From NCBI GenBank assembly GCA_964503615.1, contig CAZDBA010000217.1, positions 1 to 6,012 on the forward strand: DNA of 6,012 nt. Direction: 5' to 3'. The position numbers and the translations under genes were made by a program. The stretch's first letter is position 1. Each line of letters opens with the position of its first letter. Below the pieces are notes generated by a model that did not search any database, was not told where the DNA came from, and was given only the letters and a program-made list of their open reading frames with translations. Below are positions 1-6,012 of this stretch, one piece after another. The stretch comes from CAZDBA01 sp964503615. Lineage in GTDB: Bacteria; Planctomycetota; Planctomycetia; Pirellulales; Pirellulaceae.

Positions 1-69
1 CCGTTTGGCGACGATGATCATGATCCTTTTGGTCGTTCCCAATCATCAGACGAAGATCCATTCAATTAG
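1..69 (+). CDS. 3' end of an upstream gene with an acidic DPF-containing tail (partial)
   Basis: Frame 1 is open from the first base and ends at TAG 67-69, leaving 22 residues of a C-terminus. The tail is strongly acidic and low in complexity. It carries two Asp-Pro-Phe motifs (residues 8-10 and 20-22 of the visible part) separated by a Gly/Arg/Ser/Gln linker. Tails rich in D, P, F and G are common at the ends of planctomycete exported or membrane-associated proteins, which is the main reason to take this frame as coding; this is family recall, not proof. The frame-2 alternative gives no recognisable protein. Nothing can be said about function because the body of the gene lies outside the window. 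It points the same way as the two genes that follow but is separated from them by about 510 bases. Confidence 0.5.
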   Translation, partial: PFGDDDHDPFGRSQSSDEDPFN

Positions 70-100
70 ATTGTCTTTTTCTTGCTGCGAGTGTTCCCAA

Positions 101-173
101 TACCAGCACGACGTGCAAGCAAGCGAGTGATTCGGAAAGCAGGAAGCCCACTCGCTTGCGCGTGGTGCTGATA
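101..173. repeat. Long imperfect palindrome, probable dispersed intergenic repeat
   Basis: Bases 101-129 pair with 149-173. The inner stem is 121-129 with 149-157. After a 4-base AAGC bulge at 117-120 pairing continues from 116 with 158, with one G-U pair (114/160) and mismatches at 110/164 and 103/171. The loop is 130-148. The right arm contains CTCGCTTGCGCG and the left arm CAAGCAAGCGAGTG, so the bulge looks like a tandem duplication of AAGC. As I recall, words of this type (GCAAGCGAG and its complement) recur in intergenic repeats of Pirellulaceae genomes. It begins 32 bases after the upstream stop codon and could end or stabilise that transcript, but no T-run follows, so it is not a standard intrinsic terminator. 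Confidence 0.55.
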
Positions 174-310
174 TACGCGGATTGGGGAGCGGGACAGCGA
201 CGTAACATCCCGTTAAATTTATCCCAAGTCAGTTCGCGCCGGCGGTTGCGGCGGTTTGCCACTTGTGCCGGCGACGGTGAATCTCGAACTTGAAACGAGC
301 AAAGTGGTTC

Positions 311-394
311 ATGCCGACGTCGATGCTAAATTGGGCTATTACCACAAGCCTGTTCGGGATCATCGCTCTGTTAGCTGGCATGATCCTTGAATAG
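311..394 (+). CDS. Possible small one-helix membrane peptide (27 aa)
   Basis: ATG 311 opens a 27-codon frame ending at TAG 392-394; a second in-frame ATG at 323 would give 23 residues. From residue 5 the peptide reads Met-Leu-Asn-Trp-Ala-Ile-Thr and continues as an almost uninterrupted hydrophobic stretch to residue 26 with no charged residue until the final Glu, as expected for a single membrane helix. Its start resembles the N-terminus of the small DUF1328/YtjA membrane proteins, but those are about 50 residues and I could not find their glycine/alanine-rich second half in any frame downstream. No good ribosome binding site is visible. It could be a real micro-protein, the remnant of a broken DUF1328-like gene, or chance. 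Low confidence. Confidence 0.2.
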   Translation: MPTSMLNWAITTSLFGIIALLAGMILE

Positions 395-445
395 GCCGAG
401 CTGTTATGGCGGTATGGCGAGTGTGGGTAAAAAAGAAGCCCCTCA

Positions 446-479
446 GTTTTCGCTGGTTTTAAAACGCTAGCGGTAAAAC
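446..479. promoter_or_regulatory. A/T-rich dyad upstream of the lipoprotein gene
   Basis: GTTTTCGCT (446-454) can pair with AGCG (469-472) and AAAAC (475-479) across a 2-base bulge. Inside this lie two perfect palindromes, GTTTTAAAAC (456-465) and CGCTAGCG (465-472). The element is about 100 bases upstream of the lipoprotein start, so it could be an operator or an mRNA hairpin. No known binding site is recognised and no T-run follows. Confidence 0.25.
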
Positions 480-570
480 TTTCCATTGTTGGAATTCGTA
501 TTCACCCATACTCTCCGCCTCGAAATCGCTCGCATGGGCTTTGTGCGAAGTTAGTTTTAATCTGTGCCAT

Positions 571-576
571 GGAAGG
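571..576 (+). promoter_or_regulatory. Weak ribosome binding site favouring ATG 582
   Basis: GGAAGG ends five bases before ATG 582. It is only a partial match to the Shine-Dalgarno consensus, but it supports ATG 582 over the in-frame GTG at 564, which has only T-rich sequence immediately upstream. Confidence 0.35.
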
Positions 577-581
577 CAGTT

Positions 582-2441
582 ATGAAAAAGCGAACATCCA
601 ATTCGCGAAGACAAACATACCGAGACAATTTTAGCCGGCGCGTATTCCTGTGCGGAACGATTGCGTTGGTGGGTGCAACGGGATGTCAGAACATCACGCG
701 GCGAGCACAGAGCCCTGAGGATACCGAAGCTAACTTGTTAGCGTTTGCAGATGATCCTGTCGTTTCCACGAATTATGTCGGTTTGGTCACCGGCGTTTGG
801 GGGAACAACTACGCAAAAATTGAAGGTGTCGGATTGGCTGGGAACCTTGATGGGACCGGCAGCAATCCGAAACCGGGTTGGCAAACAGACCATCTCACAA
901 AAGAACTTTCCTCGCGTGAAGATATTGATAACCCCAAAACGTTACTGGCCGATGATGATACCTCGATGGTCTTGGTAAAAGGATACTTGCCGCCAGGCAT
1001 TCGCAAAGGTGACAACTTCGATCTGGAAATTCGCACCGCTCCGAAATCGGATACGACAAGTTTGTTCGATGGTCGCCTGAGCCGAACCCGTTTGCGTACT
1101 CTACAAGTTTTAGGCCGCAGAGTTCGCGAGGGTCATGTTTTAGGACTGGGGCAGGGCAGTATCCTGATCGACTCGATGTTTGAAAGTCGTCAGGATCAAT
1201 CCAATCATGTTCGTGGTTGGGTGCTAGGCGGCGGGATTGCAACGGAAGACCGACCTTTGGGCCTGACCATTCGTACCGACAACCATACTTTCCGTACCTC
1301 TTCCGATATTGCTGCAGCGATCAACGAGCGGTTCACAACGGTCGAAAACCAAGGGCGCGTCGGGTGTGCGACTGCGAAAACGGACAAGTTAATCGAATTA
1401 GTGGTCCCTCGCGAATACAAACACAACATCGGTCGATTCCTGCAAGCGGTCCAGAACACGGCCTACAACGAAAACGTGAACGATCGTGTAGAAAGACTGA
1501 CTCAATTGGACAAGGAACTCAACGAACCTTCAAAATGTAAAACGGCTGCGGTTCGGCTAGAGGCGATGGGGGAAGAGGGGGTTCCTGCTTTGCAGCGTGC
1601 TCTCAAGAATCCTGACCTTGAAGTACGTTTTCATGCGGCTCAAGCTTTAGCATATTTGGACGATGAGACCGGCGTTCCGCAATTGTTGGAAGCTGCGGAA
1701 ACCGAACCGGCGTTTCGTTGGCATGCGTTGACCGCTTTAGCAACGCTGAACAAACAGGAGTCCACCACGGCACTCACTGAGCTGTTGCATGTCGAAAGTG
1801 CAGAGACTCGTTACGGTGCGTTCCGCAGTCTTAAAGCTCAATCGCCATTTGCATCTTTGGTTCGAGGCGAAGTGCTATCCGATTTCGTGATGAACATTGT
1901 GCCGAGCAAGAGCGAACCGATGCTGCACATCTCGCGAGCCAAGCAGAATGAGATTGTTCTGTTCGGCGAAGCCCAAACGGTAAGTGATGATATTTTGTAT
2001 GTCGAATCAGGATTGACCGTAAAAGGGATCGGCAACGATTCGGTAAAAATTACGCGTTATCTACCACGAGCTGGTGAGGTGGTTAAAGTCGCCTCAACCC
2101 AGCTTGCCGAGTTGCTCCCGTTGCTTTCCGAGATGGGGTGTTCTTACAGCCAGATCAACGAGTTGCTTCGTGACGCCGCACAGAATGAGGTGCTCAATAC
2201 CCGGTTGGTCGTAGATGCGGTTCCGAAACGCCGCCGTCGGTATCGGGGTGACAGATCTTCGCAGGAAGAGTCTAATAAGTACATCACAGCTCCGCTTCCG
2301 GGCCTTTTCCGCCCAGAGGAAGAGCAGGAAAAAGTGGTCCCGCGGGACGATATTGCCCAGCTAGATACGCCAGAAACTGAAAAAAGCAGCATTCAATCGG
2401 GAAGGCTTTGGAGTAAAATGAAGGAAAGAGCACCGAAGTAG
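582..2441 (+). CDS. FlgI-like (P-ring fold) Tat lipoprotein with inserted HEAT repeats
   Basis: 619 residues; ATG 582 is preferred to GTG 564 because of the GGAAGG site and because it starts with Met-Lys-Lys-Arg. The N-terminus has a twin-arginine motif, SRRVFL (18-23), a hydrophobic run and a lipobox A-T-G-C with Cys35, so it is predicted to be a Tat-exported lipoprotein. Gln at +2 would suggest outer-membrane sorting by the E. coli rule. Residues 62-300 resemble FlgI, the flagellar P-ring protein: GVGLAGNLDGTG (82-93), the LPP segment (136-138), TTSLFDGRL (158-166), GLGQG (188-192) and PLGLTIR...INERF (225-251). HEAT-like repeats occupy about 316-420. FlgI-like sequence resumes at about 454-540, including the C-terminal helices (507-540). 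A basic patch (KRRRRYR) and a charged tail follow. Ordinary FlgI is about 370 residues, has no HEAT repeats and has a Sec signal. With no flagellar neighbours, a non-flagellar role at the cell wall or outer membrane is inferred; the function is unknown. The fold assignment is fairly firm. Confidence 0.85.
   Translation: MKKRTSNSRRQTYRDNFSRRVFLCGTIALVGATGCQNITRRAQSPEDTEANLLAFADDPVVSTNYVGLVTGVWGNNYAKIEGVGLAGNLDGTGSNPKPGWQTDHLTKELSSREDIDNPKTLLADDDTSMVLVKGYLPPGIRKGDNFDLEIRTAPKSDTTSLFDGRLSRTRLRTLQVLGRRVREGHVLGLGQGSILIDSMFESRQDQSNHVRGWVLGGGIATEDRPLGLTIRTDNHTFRTSSDIAAAINERFTTVENQGRVGCATAKTDKLIELVVPREYKHNIGRFLQAVQNTAYNENVNDRVERLTQLDKELNEPSKCKTAAVRLEAMGEEGVPALQRALKNPDLEVRFHAAQALAYLDDETGVPQLLEAAETEPAFRWHALTALATLNKQESTTALTELLHVESAETRYGAFRSLKAQSPFASLVRGEVLSDFVMNIVPSKSEPMLHISRAKQNEIVLFGEAQTVSDDILYVESGLTVKGIGNDSVKITRYLPRAGEVVKVASTQLAELLPLLSEMGCSYSQINELLRDAAQNEVLNTRLVVDAVPKRRRRYRGDRSSQEESNKYITAPLPGLFRPEEEQEKVVPRDDIAQLDTPETEKSSIQSGRLWSKMKERAPK
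1527..1850 (+). other. HEAT-repeat block inside the FlgI-like protein
   Basis: Residues 316-420 contain about three helical repeats of roughly 30-35 residues. Each has the HEAT pattern of a GVPAL-like helix, an Asp/Glu turn, then an R-x-x-A-x-x-A-L helix: VRFHAAQALAYL (348-359), FRWHALTALATL, and TRYGAFRSL. HEAT repeats bind other proteins. The block falls between the N-terminal FlgI-like part and the stretch at 456-480 that matches the late FlgI strand region, so it looks like an insertion rather than an appended domain. Confidence 0.7.
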
Positions 2442-2443
2442 GT

Positions 2444-2466
2444 TTTGGGCGTCCAACCCAAACGCC
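2444..2466 (+). terminator. Weak hairpin after the lipoprotein gene
   Basis: Three bases after the stop codon, TTTGGG (2444-2449) can pair with CCCAAA (2457-2462) over a 7-base loop. An alternative pairing is GGCGT (2448-2452) with ACGCC (2462-2466). The next homopolymer is an A-run (2476-2482), not a T-run, so intrinsic termination is doubtful and read-through into smc is possible. Confidence 0.2.
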
Positions 2467-2570
2467 GCGTTGCTCAAAAAAATCGCACAATTCGCAACCA
2501 AAAACTGCCTTGGCAGACTTCTATGATCCGGACTCCCAATGCGAACAAAAATGTGTGACAGGTTAGTACT

Positions 2571-2612
2571 ATGAACGCGATAACAACGCGAACTTTATGC
2601 TCAAAGCGTTAG
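2571..2612 (+). other. 13-codon ORF overlapping the smc start
   Basis: ATG 2571 opens a frame of 13 codons ending at TAG 2610-2612. It is one frame off from smc and straddles the smc ATG at 2597. A short AGG (2560-2562) lies eight bases upstream, which is a better ribosome site than anything in front of smc. It might be a leader whose translation couples to smc, or simply chance; no conserved peptide is recognised. Confidence 0.15.
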
Positions 2613-5600
2613 AAATCACGGGCTTTAAAAGCTTTGCTGATAAAACTCGATTTGAGTTTCCTGCCGGGATTACAGTGGTTGTCGGACCCAACGGTAGTGG
2701 AAAGTCAAACATCGTCGACGCCATCAAGTGGGTGCTTGGTGAGCAGAGCGCAAAATCTCTGCGCGGCAAGGATATGTCCGACGTTATCTTTAAGGGCTCC
2801 AGCGGAGCCAACTCGCGGAAACCTGCCGGAAGTGCCTCGGCCACGATCGTCCTGGATAACAGTCGCCGAGTTTTCGATTTCGATGCAGAAGAAGTTAACG
2901 TCACGCGACGTGTATACCAAAGTGGCGAGAGTGAATATTTGATCAACGACGAACCGTGTCGTTTGAAAGATATTAAAGGTCTCTTCCGCGGAACGGGCGT
3001 GGGCACCGACGCTTATAGTTTGATCGAACAAGGTAAAGTCGAACGGATTCTGTCGTCCAGCGCCAAAGAACGACGAGCTATCTTCGAAGAAGCGGCGGGC
3101 ATCAGTCGTTTCAAAGCGAAGAAGATCGAAGCCCAACGACGCTTGGATCGCGTTGATACGAATCTGGTTCGTTTGGCTGACATCGTTGACGAAGTGGGCA
3201 GCCGCTATCGCAGCGTCAAGAACCAAGCGTCCAAAGCGGCCAAGTACAAAGATTTCTCCGATCGCTTGCAAGAGTTGAGAACTTTTGTCGGGTTAAAAGA
3301 TTGGCGATCGTTCTCGACGAAACTCTCAGGGCTGGAAACCAAGATCGCTGAGTTGGATGCCGAAGCAAAGCGGTTGAACGGCGATCTCGATTCAGACCAA
3401 ACAAAAGCCCGCGAGACTGAGACCGAGCTGGACAACGTCTCTGGTAAAATTATTCAACAGCAAGAGCTTTCCAATCAAACCCGAGAACGGATCGCCCAGA
3501 CAGAATCGCAAATCGAGTTGAATCGCTCACGCTCATCCGATTTGGGCGAAAGGTTGCAACAACTGGAATCGCAACTCGAAAAATTTGGCCAGCGCGAGTC
3601 CGAATTGCAACAGCGGATCGGCCAGTGCCAACACGAGTTGGCAACCGCTCAACAGACTCACGATTCAGCAACCTCCAGTTTGTTACAGATTGAGAATCAA
3701 ACCGCTTCGCTGGGCATGGAAAGCGAACGGTTGCATGCGGAAACCCAACAAAATCGCGGTAAACACTCGGAATTGCTGACCCTCATTGCCGAGTTGGGCA
3801 AGCAAGTTAGCGGATTCAGTTCACAGTTCGATTCCGTAACCGAATCGCGAGACCGGCTTCAAATGCAGGTCAATGAGTTGACCGATAACGCAAACGCGAA
3901 ACGGTCGGCGTTGGATGAGCTGATTGCGAAGAAGGAGGCGTTGGAGGTCGAAGCTGCAGAAAGTGACACGCACTTGGCCGAAGCCCGACAGCAGGCCGAA
4001 AATTCCCAATCACAGCTCAGCCAGCATCAAGAACACTTGGCGGAGTTGAACAATCGCAATTCTGGTTTGACTCAGCGCAAAAAGGTCATCGAGGAATTAG
4101 AGAAGCGGTTAGAAGGCATCAACGCTGGCGCCAAAGAGCTTTTGAACTTGGCCAGAAAGAATCGTTCGGGTCCGCTGGGTGACGTCGTCGGCTTGGTTGC
4201 GGATCTGGTTCAAGTCAACGTAAAGCATGCTGCGATCGTAGATGCGGCGTTGGGCGAGGCAGCGCAGTATATCGTCGTCGACGGTCATCGCTTGATCGAC
4301 GAATTGGAAAACGAACAACGAAAGATCAAAGGGCGTGTTGGAATCATCCAACTGAAATCGCCAACCACCTTGGGAGCAGATCCCAACGCAGATTTGAGCG
4401 ATGACCCAGCCGTTTTGGGGCGGGCTGACAAACTGATCCACGCCGACGAAGCGCATTTGAGCTTCGTACGAAAACTGCTGGGCGGTACCTGGCTGGTGAA
4501 AACACTTGCCGATGCGAATCGCCTGCGTGAACATCGCAACAAAGATGTCCGCTTCGTTTCGATGGACGGTGAAGTCCTGGAATCAGATGGGACGATTATC
4601 GTCGGCCCAAAATCGTCGGCGGTGGGACTGGTCTCGCGGCGTAGTGAACTTCGATCACTCAGCTTGGAACTTGAGCAGTTGGCGAGTGATATTCAGCTGG
4701 CTAAGCAGGATGTTTCTGAAAGCAAAAAGAAATCGGCCGACGACAGTAAACGTGTGCAGAAGCTGATTAGCCAGAATACAGAGCTTTCGAAAGCACTCGC
4801 CGATCGGAATTCGAAAGCAAGTGCCACTCAACAGCAGTTGGACGAGACGACCCAGCGCCTGGAGCAAACGAATAGCGAACTGGATGAGTCGACGGGCAAA
4901 CTGAGCGAGTTGGAATTCCAACTGACCAACAATCAAAATCGCATTGCGGTCGAAGAGACTACGATCGCGACCGTCTTGGGGTTGGTGCAAACTGCGGAAA
5001 CTGGCCATTCCTCGGTACAGACTCAATTGCGTGAGTTGGAATCGAAAACGACTACTGCCAAAGTCGATCTGGCTAAAGCCGGTCAGATCCTGGAAGACAA
5101 AAAAGCGCGTGCGGAGGATACTCAAAAGGAGCTTGAGCAACATCAGGCCTCCTACAGTGAGCTGACGGAACATGTCGAGTCGGCTCGAGAAGGAATTGCT
5201 GCTGCCGATCAAACGGTCGAGACAGCGCAGAAAGAGCTTTCAGAACTGGTCGCCAAACGGGATGCGATCGAAGATGAATTGACTTCCTTAACTGAGCAAC
5301 GGGTCGAAGCCGATAAAATCCGTCGTCAGTTTTCCGCAACCTTGAACGAAAAGCGAGATCGGGTTCGCAAAGTTCAAGACGAATTGCATCACAATCAGAT
5401 GCGAAACAAGCAGCTGGTGATGGAACGTGAGCAGTTGTCTGAGCGGCTTTTGGAAGATTATGGCATCGAGATCCAAACGCTGGAGGACGATGGAGTTCTG
5501 GGCGATGACGCGCAGCGCAACGAAATCGACGAGGAGATTACTTATCTTCGGCAGGCGATCGGAAAGATCGGTAGCGTCAACATGGACGCGTTGCAGGAGC

Positions 5601-6012
5601 TGGAAGAGTTGGAATCTCGCTATCTGAAATTGGACTCGCAGTATCAGGATCTGGTTCAAGCTAAAGAGGCTTTGCAAAAAATCATCAAACGGATCAACAC
5701 CGACAGCCGGAAACTGTTTGTGGAAACTCTGGAAGCGATCCGAACGAACTTTCAAAAGCTGTTTCGACAAACTTTCGGCGGCGGGCAGGCTGATATTGTG
5801 CTGGAGCCTGATGTAGACGTTCTTGAAGCCGGCATTGAGATCATTGCGACGCCGCCCGGCAAACCCAGTTTTAACAATTCATTGTTGTCCGGTGGTGAAA
5901 AAGCGTTAACCGCCGTCTCACTGTTGATGGCGATTTTCCAATTTCGCCCTAGCCCGTTTTGCGTGCTGGACGAAGTTGATGCTCCTTTTGACGAAGCCAA
6001 TATTGGGCGTTT
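2597..6012 (+). CDS. smc: Chromosome segregation protein SMC (3' end beyond the window)
   Basis: This is the bacterial SMC ATPase, which dimerises and with ScpA/ScpB forms the condensin that organises and segregates the chromosome in the cytoplasm. The frame is open for 1138 codons with no stop or frameshift; bacterial SMC is about 1150-1200 residues, so only the last few dozen are missing. ATG 2597 is the first start after an in-frame TAG at 2564, and the protein starts with the usual SMC opening, MLKALEITGFKSF. Visible parts are Walker A GPNGSGKS (30-37), Q-loop Gln50, Arg56, the EEAAGISRFK segment (164-173), coiled-coil arm 1 (about 175-515), hinge (about 522-690), coiled-coil arm 2 (about 690-985), GSVNMDA (992-998), FGGG (1060-1063), ABC signature LSGGEK (1097-1102), Walker B ending LDE (1124-1126) and the D-loop (1127-1133). 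The switch histidine should lie beyond the edge. No Shine-Dalgarno is visible. It lies 155 bases after the lipoprotein gene. All visible catalytic residues are intact. Confidence 0.98.
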   Translation, partial: MLKALEITGFKSFADKTRFEFPAGITVVVGPNGSGKSNIVDAIKWVLGEQSAKSLRGKDMSDVIFKGSSGANSRKPAGSASATIVLDNSRRVFDFDAEEVNVTRRVYQSGESEYLINDEPCRLKDIKGLFRGTGVGTDAYSLIEQGKVERILSSSAKERRAIFEEAAGISRFKAKKIEAQRRLDRVDTNLVRLADIVDEVGSRYRSVKNQASKAAKYKDFSDRLQELRTFVGLKDWRSFSTKLSGLETKIAELDAEAKRLNGDLDSDQTKARETETELDNVSGKIIQQQELSNQTRERIAQTESQIELNRSRSSDLGERLQQLESQLEKFGQRESELQQRIGQCQHELATAQQTHDSATSSLLQIENQTASLGMESERLHAETQQNRGKHSELLTLIAELGKQVSGFSSQFDSVTESRDRLQMQVNELTDNANAKRSALDELIAKKEALEVEAAESDTHLAEARQQAENSQSQLSQHQEHLAELNNRNSGLTQRKKVIEELEKRLEGINAGAKELLNLARKNRSGPLGDVVGLVADLVQVNVKHAAIVDAALGEAAQYIVVDGHRLIDELENEQRKIKGRVGIIQLKSPTTLGADPNADLSDDPAVLGRADKLIHADEAHLSFVRKLLGGTWLVKTLADANRLREHRNKDVRFVSMDGEVLESDGTIIVGPKSSAVGLVSRRSELRSLSLELEQLASDIQLAKQDVSESKKKSADDSKRVQKLISQNTELSKALADRNSKASATQQQLDETTQRLEQTNSELDESTGKLSELEFQLTNNQNRIAVEETTIATVLGLVQTAETGHSSVQTQLRELESKTTTAKVDLAKAGQILEDKKARAEDTQKELEQHQASYSELTEHVESAREGIAAADQTVETAQKELSELVAKRDAIEDELTSLTEQRVEADKIRRQFSATLNEKRDRVRKVQDELHHNQMRNKQLVMEREQLSERLLEDYGIEIQTLEDDGVLGDDAQRNEIDEEITYLRQAIGKIGSVNMDALQELEELESRYLKLDSQYQDLVQAKEALQKIIKRINTDSRKLFVETLEAIRTNFQKLFRQTFGGGQADIVLEPDVDVLEAGIEIIATPPGKPSFNNSLLSGGEKALTAVSLLMAIFQFRPSPFCVLDEVDAPFDEANIGR
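4160..4664 (+). other. SMC hinge (dimerisation) domain
   Basis: Residues 522-690 break the coiled coil and match the SMC hinge. It begins near SGPLGDVVGLVADLV (524-538), followed by AAIVDAALGEAAQYIVV, and ends with DGEVLESDGTIIVGP (657-671) before the returning coil starts at the SRRSEL stretch. The usual end of the hinge in many bacteria is a glycine-rich D-G-x-x-x-x-x-G-G-x-x-x-G-G pattern; here only some of those glycines remain (G658, G665, G670). Confidence 0.85.

Larger units (their letters stand above)
70..581. other. Intergenic spacer of about 510 bases
   Basis: No convincing long gene lies here. Two minus-strand ORFs (62-262 and 229-486) give compositions without domain character and look like chance frames. 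What can be supported is a long imperfect hairpin (101-173), a short hydrophobic plus-strand ORF (311-394) and an A/T-rich dyad (446-479). The promoter of the 582-2441 gene is presumably in the right-hand part, but no clean -35/-10 pair stands out. Confidence 0.6.

Noticed and set aside
62..262. Minus-strand 66-codon ORF
   Set aside because: It runs through the hairpin at 101-173 and overlaps the end of the upstream gene; no recognisable protein character.
229..486. Minus-strand 85-codon ORF in the spacer
   Set aside because: Its product has no domain-like pattern, signal or membrane segment, and the frame covers the dyad and the hydrophobic plus-strand ORF. It looks like a chance frame.
551..561. 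TTTAAT near the lipoprotein start as a -10 box
   Set aside because: No -35-like hexamer lies 16-18 bases upstream, and it is very close to the start codon.
564..581. GTG 564 as the start of the lipoprotein gene
   Set aside because: It only adds six residues ahead of a standard Met-Lys-Lys-Arg signal start, has no ribosome site, and ATG 582 follows GGAAGG at a suitable distance.
2505..2516. CTGCC-TT-GGCAG short inverted repeat in the smc leader
   Set aside because: Five-base arms with a two-base gap cannot form a stable hairpin loop, and such a short repeat is expected by chance.
2510..2540. Possible smc promoter: TTGGCA at 2510-2515 and TATGAT at 2522-2527
   Set aside because: The two boxes are only 6 bases apart, so they cannot form one sigma-70 promoter, and neither has a partner at 16-18 bases. 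TATGAT alone is too weak to report.
2705..3271. Minus-strand 188-codon ORF inside smc
   Set aside because: It is the antisense of the highly conserved SMC N-terminal head, whose plus-strand frame is unmistakable. Other long minus-strand frames in smc (4109-4534, 4655-5212, 5288-5770) are the same kind of shadow.

Overview
The window looks like ordinary chromosomal sequence from a planctomycete, most likely of the Pirellulaceae (Rhodopirellula/Blastopirellula type). The base composition is moderate, with G+C close to 50% by eye. The evidence is the style of the genes: an acidic 'DPF'-rich protein tail, a FlgI-like lipoprotein carrying HEAT repeats, an SMC protein with planctomycete-like hinge wording, weak or absent Shine-Dalgarno sites, and a palindrome containing CTCGCTTGCGCG. 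The assignment rests on recall of family style, not on a search.

Layout, all on the + strand. Positions 1-69 are the last 22 codons and stop of an upstream gene with an acidic tail. Positions 70-581 form a roughly 510-base spacer. It holds a long imperfect hairpin (101-173), a possible 27-residue one-helix membrane peptide (311-394) and an A/T-rich dyad (446-479). Positions 582-2441 encode a 619-residue lipoprotein with a twin-arginine signal; its FlgI (flagellar P-ring) fold appears to be split by an inserted HEAT-repeat block. Positions 2442-2596 are a 155-base leader with a weak hairpin and a 13-codon ORF that overlaps the next start. Positions 2597-6012 are the first 1138 codons of smc, open to the window edge. 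They include Walker A, both coiled-coil arms, the hinge, the ABC signature and Walker B; only the last few dozen residues of the C-terminal head are missing.

The two large genes have no obvious shared pathway. SMC organises and segregates the chromosome in the cytoplasm. The FlgI-like lipoprotein should sit on the far side of the cytoplasmic membrane. No other flagellar gene is visible. The most interesting object is the FlgI/HEAT lipoprotein, which looks like a P-ring fold reused outside a flagellar operon. I see no RNA gene, CRISPR array, insertion sequence or clear sign of horizontal transfer.
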